Positions 52,064 to 61,069 of a stretch of 64,000 nucleotides of DNA are shown piece by piece. Location: assembly GCF_003641145.1 (NCBI RefSeq), contig NZ_CP032744.1:2542001-2606000 (forward strand), in the 5' to 3' direction. Below the pieces are notes generated by a model, which was not told the origin of the DNA, did no database searches, and worked only from the letters and a program-made list of their open reading frames with translations. This stretch comes from Lactiplantibacillus paraplantarum (lineage in GTDB: Bacteria; Bacillota; Bacilli; Lactobacillales; Lactobacillaceae). Positions within the stretch are counted from its first letter, which is position 1. Every line of letters starts with the position of its first letter. The position numbers and the translations under genes were made by a program.

Positions 52064-52969
52064 TCACTTGGGGACAAACTGATTCGCACGAGTGGCGGCA
52101 AATTGCAAAATAGTCACCCCAACAATCATCATCGCACCAATCAGTCCGACCCAATTAAAGTGAACGTGTAAAAAGAAGACACTTAAAATAGTGGCTGCTA
52201 ATGGTTCAATCGCCCCCAAAACACTCGCGGTCGTTGGTAAGATAAATTCGAGGCTTTGCAGAAAAAATAAGTAGGCTAGCATCATCCCAAAAATCACTAC
52301 AAAACTGACTTGCCCCCATGCAGCCCAAGTTAGCTGTGGTGAATAACGCCAAGCTCCCGTTCCAATCAGCACTAGGAACCCACCAATTAACATCGACCAC
52401 CCAACAATAGGCGTGGCGCCATACCTCGTTAGTAACTTGGTCGGCATCAACGTGTAAATCGTCGCCCCAACTGCAGCCAGCAAACCCCAAATAATTGCAA
52501 TTACTGGTAAAGCTAGCGAATGAGTCCGGCCTTCCGTAACGATTAGAATCGTCCCAATAATCGCCGAGATTACAGAAATGACGTCTACCTTACTGGGGAG
52601 CTGCCAAGTGGTGGCGGTAATGAAAATAATGATCATGACCGGTGACAAAAATTGCAGAATCGCTGCCATCGCCGCATTTCCCGTACTAATGGCCATAAAA
52701 TAAGTCAGCTGAACACCAGCCATCCCAAACAGACTAAACACAATCAGCCGTACCGTTGCCTGCCAGTCGTGAAACACCGCCATTACGGGTAACCGACGAC
52801 CAAGTCCATATAATATTAATAGCCCCCCTGATACTAGCATCCGCACCGCAACTAGCCACAGTGGTGAGATGACCGTCGTATCAAATAAATGCTGCGCCAC
52901 CGTTCCCGAACTCCCCCACAAAAAAGGGCCTACACTGGCTAACAATAACCCCACCGTTTTCTTTTGCAT
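52064..52969 (-). CDS. EamA/DMT-family transporter
   Basis: A 301 aa, 10-helix drug/metabolite transporter with two EamA halves (FLWGSSGTVAQHLF; AAVGATIYTLMPTKLL; VLGAIEPLAATILSVFFL). Substrates of this family vary (amino acids, metabolites). GGAGG precedes the ATG at 52969. It is monocistronic and lies upstream of the tannase on the same strand, across a 188-bp gap with no clear terminator. Confidence 0.87.
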   Translation of the reverse strand: MQKKTVGLLLASVGPFLWGSSGTVAQHLFDTTVISPLWLVAVRMLVSGGLLILYGLGRRLPVMAVFHDWQATVRLIVFSLFGMAGVQLTYFMAISTGNAAMAAILQFLSPVMIIIFITATTWQLPSKVDVISVISAIIGTILIVTEGRTHSLALPVIAIIWGLLAAVGATIYTLMPTKLLTRYGATPIVGWSMLIGGFLVLIGTGAWRYSPQLTWAAWGQVSFVVIFGMMLAYLFFLQSLEFILPTTASVLGAIEPLAATILSVFFLHVHFNWVGLIGAMMIVGVTILQFAATRANQFVPK

Positions 52970-53164
52970 TCAATCCACCTCCAAAAGTCACTAGTCTTAG
53001 TCTAACAAGCACACCTTAACTTTCCAATGGCCTTTTCAAAACTGGCTTGGATGTCTTACTTAACAAACTAACACTGATGCAACTTTGATGACCATATAAT
53101 TAATTTCATAATTGACACCGCTAAAGTGGTAGGCTAATCTTATAGCGGGGTATGGAGGTGTCAA

Positions 53165-53866
53165 ATGAAACATCAAAAATTAATTTATTGGTTAGTTGGG
53201 ATCTTTGCTGTCGTCTTCATTGGTGGCGCATTGATTATTCCAACACCAACCATTAAGCAACAGGTTGTCAGTATTGGCAACGCCATTACGGGGAATACTA
53301 AAACTAAGGGTGCCACCCACGCCGTCTCGGATAGTGCCCTTGGCGAAAAATATCAATTATCAACTAGTGAAATTCACGCACTACGCAAACTTAAAGTAAC
53401 CGGTATTGGTGATTCAATCATGGTCCGAACTACAGCTGATTTAAAACAAATTTTCGGACACTTTAACGTGAACGCAAAGGTCGGTCGCCAAGTGTCTGAA
53501 GCACCAGCTATAATTAGCCAATTAAAAGCCGATAACGCCATTCAAAAAAACGTGCTAATTAACCTAGGGACAAACGGTCCAACAAGTGCCGCCGAAATCA
53601 ATGGAATCATTGATCAGATTGGCAGCAACCACCAGATTTACTGGGTCAACACTCGCGTTCCTGGTAAGAACTGGCAAGATCCTAATAATCAATTAATTGC
53701 CGCAGCCACTAAGAAGTACAGTAACGTCCATCTAGTTGATTGGTTGTATGTCGCCCAAGACAACGATAACTGGTTTGTCAAAGATAATTTACATCCCAAC
53801 AGTCTCGGTGAACGTGAATATACCGCAACGGTCGGTCAGACAATGGCTAAAACAGCAACGCCATAA
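53165..53866 (+). CDS. Secreted or membrane-anchored SGNH-type esterase
   Basis: A 233 aa protein with one N-terminal membrane helix (YWLVGIFAVVFIGGALII) and an extracellular SGNH-hydrolase domain like the C-terminal part of OatA-type acyltransferases. Block I is TGIGDSIMV (Ser), block III is LGTNGP (Asn), and the final Asp/His is DNLHPNSLG. It may add or remove acetyl groups on cell-wall polymers; the direction cannot be decided. GGAGGTG precedes the ATG. A terminator follows. Confidence 0.85.
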   Translation: MKHQKLIYWLVGIFAVVFIGGALIIPTPTIKQQVVSIGNAITGNTKTKGATHAVSDSALGEKYQLSTSEIHALRKLKVTGIGDSIMVRTTADLKQIFGHFNVNAKVGRQVSEAPAIISQLKADNAIQKNVLINLGTNGPTSAAEINGIIDQIGSNHQIYWVNTRVPGKNWQDPNNQLIAAATKKYSNVHLVDWLYVAQDNDNWFVKDNLHPNSLGEREYTATVGQTMAKTATP

Positions 53867-53898
53867 TTTTAGTGTTGATTATCACATTAATTACAAAC

Positions 53899-53944
53899 AA
53901 AAATGAGCTTTGACAACGGTATAATGCCGTCGTCAAAGCTCATT
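53899..53944. terminator. Bidirectional terminator
   Basis: AAATGAGCTTTGAC pairs exactly with GTCAAAGCTCATTT. It separates the convergent SGNH and HxlR-type genes. Confidence 0.85.
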
Positions 53945-53954
53945 TGCATATATG

Positions 53955-54257
53955 TTACTGCATGTCGATAATCATCTGGTCGCCCCATACCTCTAATTGT
54001 TGAAGCTGGTGCTGGAAATGAGTTCCAGCAGCTGTCAATTGAAACTGGTAGTCCGCCGTCGCTACAACTAACCCTAATTCAGTCAATCGGGCAAGAACAT
54101 TTAATAATTTAAGCGTGCTTAGTCCCCGAATTTGTTGCCGCAAATTCATGATAGCCATCGGTGCTACCGTTAAATTTGTCAAAACCAACGCATCCCAACG
54201 ATCATTGAGCACGCTCAAACCAACTTTGGTTCCAATATTTAGATCACGCATCACCAT
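53955..54257 (-). CDS. HxlR-type transcriptional regulator
   Basis: A 100 aa winged-helix protein of the HxlR family (GLSVLNDRWDALVLTNLTVAPMAIMNLRQQIRGLSTLKLLNVLARLTELGLV), which usually senses redox or electrophile stress. It lacks the Cys near the N-terminus of redox-sensing members. AAGGAAG precedes the ATG at 54257. The ROK gene lies upstream on the same strand, separated by a hairpin. Confidence 0.8.
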   Translation of the reverse strand: MVMRDLNIGTKVGLSVLNDRWDALVLTNLTVAPMAIMNLRQQIRGLSTLKLLNVLARLTELGLVVATADYQFQLTAAGTHFQHQLQQLEVWGDQMIIDMQ

Positions 54258-54322
54258 CAGTCACAACTTCCTTACCTTAAATTAGAAATGATGAGCTTAT
54301 TTTAAGGTAGTCATTAGTGGAA

Positions 54323-54361
54323 TGCGAGTAATTTGTCTGAGCGATTCGCCAATTACTCGCA
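54323..54361 (-). terminator. Hairpin after the ROK gene
   Basis: TGCGAGTAATT and AATTACTCGCA form a perfect 11-bp stem directly after the ROK stop. There is no T run, so it may be a weak terminator or a stability hairpin. Confidence 0.55.
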
Positions 54362-54362
54362 G

Positions 54363-55250
54363 TCATTCTCGAACATCCGGATACGTCTGACAAAAATCAA
54401 CGACCGCTCCCCGTAAATTAGCTTCATCGGTAAAATGACAAGCCACAACATCTGGTTTTATAGAAGCAATTTTTACAGTTGCCCGCAATTTTTCAATTTC
54501 AGCATTGATTGCTGGGAGTAGGTGCGGATTATTCGAGACCGCCCCGCCCATCACGATCAATTCCGGGTCAAAGCTGTATTGTAAGTTGTAGATGGCGCGT
54601 GCTAAAGCCCGAACCATAACTTGAACTTCGGCTTGCGCATCGGCGTCACCCTTGGCAGCCAGTTCGAACACGGCTTGCCCGTCTAGCTCAGGTTGAGCTG
54701 AATGGCTCGCGTTGTACCGCTTCGCAACAGCTACCGCGGTGCCTAACTCACTTAAAATCTGATGGTCATTCATGAGCGTAAATCCAAACTCACCACCGAA
54801 TAAGTGCGCGCCGTGCCAGATTTGATGATTCACAATGACCGACCCACCAACACCGGTTCCCACAATTAAGAAGCACAGGCTAGCAACCTGTTTCCCGGCC
54901 CCATCCGCCAATTCAGCCAACGCCGCACAATTAGCGTCATTTTCCATACTGACCGGTAATTCAAAGCGTCGTTGTAATTCTGGTTGAATCCGAAAATTAT
55001 GAATATACGGCAGTGCGCTGGCACCCTCAATAATCCCAGTTGCCTTATTGACGGCCCCGGGTGAACTAATCGCCACGCCCACAATTTGATAATCGCGTTT
55101 CATCTGCGCGACCTGCGTGGTTAGCAAAGTGTAAAATTCAGCTAGCGTTGTGGGCGTCGCAACTTTAGTTTTACCAACTAATTGCTGCTCTTGCCACACC
55201 GCAAACTTAATGGTCGTGCCACCAATATCAATAACTCCTAATGACTGCAT
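54363..55250 (-). CDS. ROK-family sugar kinase or regulator
   Basis: A 295 aa ROK protein: ATP motif DIGGTTIKFAV at residues 8-18, catalytic region ENDANCAALAE, LIVGTGVGGSV and GGEFGFT. The zinc-binding CxCGxxGCxE motif of many ROK kinases is missing, and there is no HTH, so it is a kinase rather than a repressor. Glucose, fructose or ManNAc are usual substrates. AAAGGA precedes the ATG. A cre-like site lies 45 bp upstream. Confidence 0.87.
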   Translation of the reverse strand: MQSLGVIDIGGTTIKFAVWQEQQLVGKTKVATPTTLAEFYTLLTTQVAQMKRDYQIVGVAISSPGAVNKATGIIEGASALPYIHNFRIQPELQRRFELPVSMENDANCAALAELADGAGKQVASLCFLIVGTGVGGSVIVNHQIWHGAHLFGGEFGFTLMNDHQILSELGTAVAVAKRYNASHSAQPELDGQAVFELAAKGDADAQAEVQVMVRALARAIYNLQYSFDPELIVMGGAVSNNPHLLPAINAEIEKLRATVKIASIKPDVVACHFTDEANLRGAVVDFCQTYPDVRE

Positions 55251-55294
55251 CGTTTTATCATTCCTTTATCAATTAAACTAGTTATCATAACAAT

Positions 55295-55308
55295 GATAGC
55301 GCTTAATT
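55295..55308. promoter_or_regulatory. cre-like site upstream of the ROK gene
   Basis: ATTAAGCGCTATCA on the minus strand matches 12 of 14 positions of TGWAANCGNTNWCA (the first two differ). Confidence 0.5.
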
Positions 55309-55391
55309 AAGTAAATGTATATTCTTTTATAATGACAATCCATCCCGACATATTTTATCAAATTATGCTTTTCTAACCGATACTGGACAGC

Positions 55392-55433
55392 AAAAACAGT
55401 TGATTACCACGTGCCACGTCATGGTAACCAACT
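55392..55433 (-). terminator. Terminator of the ABC exporter gene
   Basis: AGTTGATTACCA pairs with TGGTAACCAACT (one mismatch); TGTTTTTGC follows on the minus strand. Confidence 0.8.
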
Positions 55434-55441
55434 ATTTTTAG

Positions 55442-57199
55442 TTAATCTTTAAATTGAATTTTAACATAATCCCGATAGAGTGGGACATTCGCCATCAGCT
55501 CTTGATGCGTACCTGAACCACTCACATGGCCATCTTCAATGAAGTAAATCTGATCCGCATCCACGATCGTACTTAGCCGATGGGCAATCACTAAGGTTGT
55601 TCGGCCCTTCATTAATTCGCCGAGGGCTTGTTGGACCATCGCTTCTGATTCAGAATCCAAACTAGCGGTCGCTTCATCGAGCATCAGAATCTTGGGGTCC
55701 CGTAGAAAGGCCCGTGCAATGGCTAACCGTTGCCGTTGACCACCACTGACTTTAACCCCACGTTCGCCAACTTGCGTCTCAAGGCCCTCCGCCATGGCGC
55801 GTACAAAGTCAGCCGCGGAAGCTAATTCTAAGACGTGCCACAATTCATTGTCGGAGTATAACCGATCAGCACCGTACGTTAAGTTTTGACGAATCGTGCC
55901 GGCCATGATTGCCGAGTCCTGACTGACATACCCGATTTGTGACCGCCAACTATTGAGACTTAGTTCATTAACATCTTGCCCGCCAATACTAATTTCACCA
56001 GCGGTTGGTTGATAATAACGTTCTAGAAGGCCAAAGATAGTCGACTTACCACCACCAGACGGTCCCGCAAACGCCACCACTGTATTTGGTTTAGCTTCAA
56101 AACTGACATCGTGCAAAATTTGTTGATCATCATCATAGGCAAAGTCAACATGGTGCATCGCCAAAGTCTCATTGGCGACCGCGTGTTCAACACCAACCGT
56201 CAATTGTTCTTCCGGTTCATTCAACAACTCCCGAATCCGGGCCGTCGAGCCACTAGCCTTTGCTAACGTGGTGAAGAACTGACCAAGCATCCCAGCTGGG
56301 CCAATGATTTGGAACAGGTACATTAGAAATGAGACCAAAGTCCCCATCGTCATCGTTCCACTGGCAACCCGCGCAGACGCATACAATAGTACTCCAACGA
56401 ATAACGCCATCATCGTTGCCGTCATCACTGGGCTCGAAATGGAATCATAGATGGCTTCGCGTAGTCCAATTCGATATAACGTCTTGATTTGGCGTGCACC
56501 CGTTGTCGTTTCGACGGGTTCAGCATTGGAAGATTTCACTAAGCGAATCTCACTCAGCGTTTCTTCTGCCGTCCCACTAAAATTAGCTAGAGCATCTTGG
56601 CGTTCATGACCAATCTTGCCCGTCTGCCGCATGATTGGAAACATGACTAATAAAACGGCTGGAATTGCTAAGACCATAATCAAGGTCATCCGCCAATCCA
56701 TCAAGACCATGATGGCAATCGCCCCCACTAGTTGCATCAACGACGTCACGACTTGCGGAAACGCGTTAGCGAGCAAATCTTTGATCTGCGTCGAATCATT
56801 GACCAACCGCGACGTCATTTCACCCGTCTTAACGTTATCAAAGTAGCTAACCGGCAACCGCACTAATTTATGCCACAAAGTACCCCGTAAGTTAGCAACA
56901 ACGTTTTCACCAAAAATCCCCAATAAGGAACCGGATAACGCGCTAATGACTGCACTGATCAAGAATAAGCCAATCACACCAATTAGTAAGGTCTGATTAA
57001 CACCGTGACTAAAACCATTAATCAACGTTTGGGCAAACTTGGGCACCATCAACTGCGCACCAGTCGCCAATAAGCCTAATGCCAAGCCCAACCAGAGTTG
57101 CCAATAACGAGGGCTAGCGTGCCGAATCAATTGTAAGAATTGTTTTAAATCAAATTTACCACCCGCTGGACGCGAGTATGTTGCTTGTGGTCGTTCCAT
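55442..57199 (-). CDS. Multidrug-type ABC exporter, half transporter
   Basis: A 585 aa exporter with a six-helix membrane domain (residues ~30-320) and an ABC domain (Walker A GPSGGGKST, Q-loop IGYVSQDS, signature VSGGQRQRLAIARAF, Walker B ILMLDEATASLD, H-loop IAHRLST). It works as a homo- or heterodimer and pumps lipids, drugs or peptides; the LmrA/BmrA group is likely. GAGG lies before the ATG at 57199. It follows the MarR gene by 28 bp, so it is under that regulator. Confidence 0.92.
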   Translation of the reverse strand: MERPQATYSRPAGGKFDLKQFLQLIRHASPRYWQLWLGLALGLLATGAQLMVPKFAQTLINGFSHGVNQTLLIGVIGLFLISAVISALSGSLLGIFGENVVANLRGTLWHKLVRLPVSYFDNVKTGEMTSRLVNDSTQIKDLLANAFPQVVTSLMQLVGAIAIMVLMDWRMTLIMVLAIPAVLLVMFPIMRQTGKIGHERQDALANFSGTAEETLSEIRLVKSSNAEPVETTTGARQIKTLYRIGLREAIYDSISSPVMTATMMALFVGVLLYASARVASGTMTMGTLVSFLMYLFQIIGPAGMLGQFFTTLAKASGSTARIRELLNEPEEQLTVGVEHAVANETLAMHHVDFAYDDDQQILHDVSFEAKPNTVVAFAGPSGGGKSTIFGLLERYYQPTAGEISIGGQDVNELSLNSWRSQIGYVSQDSAIMAGTIRQNLTYGADRLYSDNELWHVLELASAADFVRAMAEGLETQVGERGVKVSGGQRQRLAIARAFLRDPKILMLDEATASLDSESEAMVQQALGELMKGRTTLVIAHRLSTIVDADQIYFIEDGHVSGSGTHQELMANVPLYRDYVKIQFKD

Positions 57200-57227
57200 C
57201 TGTTCTTATGCCTCGTGTTTCTAAAAT

Positions 57228-57764
57228 TTAATTAAACCAATGATGCCCATGACCCCAACCGGGACGTGGGCCAAAACCGTGTTGTTGACCAAATTGCATT
57301 AAATCTTGAATATCGATGTCATCCGCATTGGCCCGCAACTTATCTAATAAGTGTTGTAACTGATCGCGCTCATCATCCGTCAGATTGCCAAATAACTGAT
57401 CCGCCAGATCACTCGTTCCTTGCGCGCGATGGTCCGCCATCTCACGACCACGATCACTTAACCGGACGATCACCACCCGTTTGTCATGCGCACTGGGTTC
57501 GCGTTCAATCAAACCGCCGTCTTCTAACCGATTCAACGTGGCACTAACTGAACTTGGTCGAATATCCAAGATCTCAGCAATCTCAGCATTGGTTAAACCA
57601 GCGGGTGCATCCGCCAATACCCGTAAAATGCCCATTTGACCACGCCCGCCACGCTCAGAACCACGGTCACCAAAATGAAATTGTTGCGCAACCGCCATGA
57701 CGAAAGCCCGATTCTGAAATAACTTTCCAAAACTACTAAATAAATCACGATTATTAACTGTCAT
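57228..57764 (-). CDS. MarR-family regulator with His-rich tail
   Basis: A 178 aa MarR protein. The winged HTH is MGILRVLADAPAGLTNAEIAEILDIRPSSVSATLNRLEDGGLIERE (about residues 45-90). Two further regions are unusual: a Gly/Arg-rich N-terminal loop (FGDRGSERGGRGQM) and a His/Gly/Trp-rich C-terminal tail (GPRPGWGHGHHWFN). The tail could bind metal. AGGAGG precedes the ATG at 57764. It is the first gene before the exporter and has a dyad in its promoter. Confidence 0.9.
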   Translation of the reverse strand: MTVNNRDLFSSFGKLFQNRAFVMAVAQQFHFGDRGSERGGRGQMGILRVLADAPAGLTNAEIAEILDIRPSSVSATLNRLEDGGLIEREPSAHDKRVVIVRLSDRGREMADHRAQGTSDLADQLFGNLTDDERDQLQHLLDKLRANADDIDIQDLMQFGQQHGFGPRPGWGHGHHWFN

Positions 57765-57809
57765 GAATTTTTGTCCTCCTTGATTTGAATGATGCTTATG
57801 TTAGCACGA

Positions 57810-57839
57810 TAGTTAGATTAATACAACAAAAACTAACTA
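57810..57839. promoter_or_regulatory. Dyad in the MarR/ABC promoter
   Basis: TAGTTAG (57810-57816) and CTAACTA (57833-57839) are inverted repeats ~46-75 bp upstream of the MarR start, overlapping the likely promoter. It is a plausible autoregulatory operator. Confidence 0.6.
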
Positions 57840-57950
57840 AATTAGTAAATATATTTTTCATTGCGTCAACCAGCCGCGATCTAACGGCAATTATCATCAC
57901 CAACTTTGATTTTAAATTAATGATCAATGTTGACGATCGCGCAATAACTT

Positions 57951-57993
57951 AAAAATCCGGTCTTTCTGACAAACAGTTCTCAGAAAGACCGGA
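57951..57993 (-). terminator. Terminator of the LacI/HAD pair
   Basis: TCCGGTCTTTCTGA pairs with TCAGAAAGACCGGA; TTTTTAAG follows on the minus strand. Confidence 0.9.
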
Positions 57994-58018
57994 CTTACGA
58001 TGATTCAACCTTGGGTCC

Positions 58019-58960
58019 TTAATGATTAATAATGAGCTCAGCTGGTAGCGCAATACTTTGTGGCTGCTCACTGATTGCTAAATCCAGTGCCCGGGCCCCC
58101 ACGGTCTCAAAGTGATGGTCAATGGTTGGTATGCCTAATACTTCACCAGATAATTGGTTCTCCTGGCCAATCAAAAACGGTACGGGCTGGTGCGCCGCCA
58201 AATACGCACGGCGCATTCCTACTGCAATATCATCACCATTTGTCAGTACCGCAGTCACCGGTTCAGTAAGTTGAGCAAAATAAGTGCCAGCACGGGCCCC
58301 ATCTTCCGCCGTAATAATCCCGGTATACAATAATTCAGTTGGTAGCGCCCGCTGATACACTTGTTCATAAGCACTCACCATCGCCTTAGTTGTAGCGCTA
58401 GCCTCAAGTGGTCGACTCGTTAAAATCGCGACTCGTTGGTGCCGTCGATGTTTGAGATATGTGAACGCCTCAACGTATGTCGCAGTGCGCTCAGCATAAG
58501 CGGCCGGTAAAGAATAGTCGTGTGGATTCTCACACAGCACAATCCGCCCATACCGTTGATAAGTTGCCAGCCTCTGTAGCGGTAATCCGTGTGACGTAAA
58601 AATCAACGCATCATAAGCATGCTGCCGAAGCGCCTCCAAGTATTTCAATTCTAATTGTGGCTCCCACTTGGATGGCAACAACACAATATGATAATTAGCA
58701 GCAAACGCAGCGCGCATGATGCCATGTAACAGTTGGGTAAAGTACGGGTGATCCACGTGTGGTAATACGACTCCAATCGTTAGCGTTGCCCCTCGGCTTA
58801 GATTACGAGCGACTGCGTTTGGCACATAATCCAATTTATCAATCACCGCCTCAATATCGGCACGGGTCTTGGCCGAAACATAATTTTTTTGATTCAGCAC
58901 GCGTGAAACCGTTGAGACCGAGTAGCCAGATAAGCGGGCAATATCATGAATATTCGTCAT
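58019..58960 (-). CDS. LacI-family regulator
   Basis: A 313 aa LacI regulator with HTH IHDIARLSGYSVSTVSRVLNQKNYVS and a sugar-binding-type sensor (IGVVLPHVDHPYFTQLLHGI; AVLTNGDDIAVGMRRAYL). The C-terminal sensor is slightly short. GGGAGG precedes the ATG at 58960. It begins 5 bp after the stop of the HAD phosphatase gene, so both are one operon. Confidence 0.9.
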   Translation of the reverse strand: MTNIHDIARLSGYSVSTVSRVLNQKNYVSAKTRADIEAVIDKLDYVPNAVARNLSRGATLTIGVVLPHVDHPYFTQLLHGIMRAAFAANYHIVLLPSKWEPQLELKYLEALRQHAYDALIFTSHGLPLQRLATYQRYGRIVLCENPHDYSLPAAYAERTATYVEAFTYLKHRRHQRVAILTSRPLEASATTKAMVSAYEQVYQRALPTELLYTGIITAEDGARAGTYFAQLTEPVTAVLTNGDDIAVGMRRAYLAAHQPVPFLIGQENQLSGEVLGIPTIDHHFETVGARALDLAISEQPQSIALPAELIINH

Positions 58961-58965
58961 CCACG

Positions 58966-59775
58966 TTACCTCCCAATCAAATGTTCCAAGGCATAAGCCA
59001 CGCCATCTTCATCATTACACTTAGTGACATGTTGACCATATTGCTGAATGGTTGGATCAGCATTCCCCATCACAATCGGCAGGCCGACCGCCTTCAGCAT
59101 TGGTAAGTCATTTTCACCATCACCAAAGGCCGCAAGTTCACCAGTGGTTAGATGAAATCGTTCCTTGATAAATGCAATGCCACGGGATTTTTGTGCCTGA
59201 GCACTAGTTACTTCTAAATACGTCTGTCCAGACAACTTAACACTAGCGCTGCTACCGACCATTTGTTTAAGAGCCGTCGCAAGCGTCGCCATCACCTGAT
59301 TGTCTAAAGTCATAATCATAATTTTAAAAATAGCAGCTGGATGTTGACTAAATTGAGCGGCATAACTCGCAATCGGTGTTGCTATTTGTCTCGTCAGTTG
59401 CTCTTCAGCACGCGTTCCCGCATCAACTTTTTCCGTCAGCCACTCCGACTGAGTGTAACAGCTCAAGCTGACTGTTGGTGCGGTGGCCTTAATAAAGTCG
59501 AGCACCTGCAGTGCCAAGGCTTGCTCTAACGGCGCTGCTTGTAATGCCTGGACTTGATTCTGACGGTATTCAAAAATCAAGCCCCCATTAAAGCCGATCT
59601 GGGGCCCAGTTAACCCTAGTGCCTGAATCGCACCACGCATTTCAATAGGTGCACGCGCCGACACCAACGTCATTGGCAAGCCACTTTTTCGCACCGCTTG
59701 AACAGTTTGCGGACTCACAGTCCCTTGGGAATTCAACAATGTCCCGTCTAAATCTGAAAATAAATAATTAATCAT
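58966..59775 (-). CDS. HAD superfamily (Cof/IIB) phosphatase
   Basis: A 269 aa Cof-type HAD phosphatase: motif I SDLDGTLLNS, motif II TLVSARAP, motif III/IV KSRGIAFIKE and FGDGENDLPML. It probably acts on a sugar phosphate. It is the first gene of an operon with the LacI regulator, which may respond to its substrate or product. The start codon at 59775 has a weak ribosome site (CGGGAG about 11 nt upstream). Confidence 0.87.
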   Translation of the reverse strand: MINYLFSDLDGTLLNSQGTVSPQTVQAVRKSGLPMTLVSARAPIEMRGAIQALGLTGPQIGFNGGLIFEYRQNQVQALQAAPLEQALALQVLDFIKATAPTVSLSCYTQSEWLTEKVDAGTRAEEQLTRQIATPIASYAAQFSQHPAAIFKIMIMTLDNQVMATLATALKQMVGSSASVKLSGQTYLEVTSAQAQKSRGIAFIKERFHLTTGELAAFGDGENDLPMLKAVGLPIVMGNADPTIQQYGQHVTKCNDEDGVAYALEHLIGR

Positions 59776-59859
59776 ACCAATATACTCCCGTCAGTTATGT
59801 GATTAGTCGTGCCTTTAGTATACATGCTCAAACGCGTTCGAGAACAAGCCTAGTAACTA

Positions 59860-59886
59860 AAAAAACTCGCGAACAATCTCGCGAGT
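59860..59886 (-). terminator. Terminator of the nitroreductase gene
   Basis: ACTCGCGA pairs exactly with TCGCGAGT; TTTTTTTAG follows on the minus strand. Confidence 0.85.
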
Positions 59887-59903
59887 CAAAAAGGTTAGCT
59901 GAT

Positions 59904-60557
59904 TTAAATAAACGCCGTCACTTGTGTGCCAGCATACCGAGTCGTGGTAATCGGTTCACTGGCTGCTTTGCCAAGTGCAATTGCCATAACAGGAACGTAC
60001 CGACTGCTGTCAAGACCAAACGTCGTGGCGACCTTATCCGCTGCATAACCAGCGATTGGATTCGCATCATAGCCATGGGCCCGGGCAATTAATAACAACT
60101 GCATTGCGGCCATACTACTATCGATCATCGCATCGGCTTGTAAAAATTCTGGACTGGCATTTTCATACATTGGCAAGAAGGTGTTAAAGATCTGATCCCG
60201 CTTCTCCGGGGTGATGCGCCCTTCTTCACAAGCTTTATTCCAAACATCCCGATAAACTAAATGTGATTGGGTATCGCCCAGTACAAAAATCATCGCGGAA
60301 CAAGACTCAATTTGTGGATAATTGAATGGCATCAAAACTGACTTAGCTTTAGCCTTACCATCCGCACTATCGGCAACCACAAAATGCCAGGATTGCAAGT
60401 TACATGCTGATGGCGCACTGATTGTCTCATCGATGATTGCCTGAAGTTCTTCTCGATCAATCTTAACCGTTGGATCAAACTGGCGTACTGATTGCCGGTT
60501 GAATACCACGTCTTTAAAATCATTATTTTTAATGTTAGTTGTCATTGTTGTTGGCAT
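59904..60557 (-). CDS. Nitroreductase-family FMN protein
   Basis: A 217 aa nitroreductase-type flavoprotein: NRQSVRQFDPTVKI near the start, SAPSACNLQSWHFVV with FMN contacts, IDSSMAAMQLLLIARAHGYDANPIAGY, and the final VPVMAIALGKAA. It reduces nitro or quinone-type compounds using NAD(P)H; the true substrate is unknown. GAGGAG lies 8 nt before the ATG at 60557. It is monocistronic with its own terminator. Confidence 0.88.
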   Translation of the reverse strand: MPTTMTTNIKNNDFKDVVFNRQSVRQFDPTVKIDREELQAIIDETISAPSACNLQSWHFVVADSADGKAKAKSVLMPFNYPQIESCSAMIFVLGDTQSHLVYRDVWNKACEEGRITPEKRDQIFNTFLPMYENASPEFLQADAMIDSSMAAMQLLLIARAHGYDANPIAGYAADKVATTFGLDSSRYVPVMAIALGKAASEPITTTRYAGTQVTAFI

Positions 60558-60718
60558 ATAAACCACTCCTCGTCTATTTTACTGACTTCATTATAACTGA
60601 TTTTGTGTTTAATTTCACAACTTTTTGAAAGCGCCACCATTAATCTGTTTGTGGTACCAGCGTTCATGACCGACCAATGCACATTGGGGTTAGTTAGCCA
60701 GTCATGAGCTCTGGTTAA

Positions 60719-60785
60719 CGCGTCCCGATTAGGTGGCTTCCTGTTCGTCAGCACTTGCTCGTCTTATTCCGACCTCCGGGGCTGG
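60719..60785. repeat. Fragment of the repeat element family
   Basis: TAGGTGG, GTTCGTCAGCAC and CCGACCTCCGGGGCTGG occur in the same order as in the inverted right arm of copies A and C. It is only one arm, with the ends lost. The rest of 60558-61069 holds the PTS gene promoter and no other gene. Confidence 0.6.
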
Positions 60786-60998
60786 ATGATTTAGCCCATG
60801 ATTGATACTAACAAAAACAACGCGCATAACGCATGACCAATATTTATTTTCAATTATCTTAATGCTCCACCATTGGTTAGACCGTTTCCATTTTCCTGAC
60901 CTAACCATAATCCCCGTATCTCATTATCTTTTAGACCACCTCAATCCAGTTTTGTCGATCATTATCAACCAACGGACTATACCAATATAAAACGATTG

Positions 60999-61012
60999 AA
61001 AAAGCGCTTACA
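60999..61012. promoter_or_regulatory. cre-like site upstream of the PTS gene
   Basis: AAAAAGCGCTTACA matches 12 of 14 positions of TGWAANCGNTNWCA, about 58 bp before the start of the PTS gene. Confidence 0.6.
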
Positions 61013-61069
61013 CACCAGTACAATAATGATTGCGCTTATTTCACACTATCATTTAGGAGGATTTTATAC

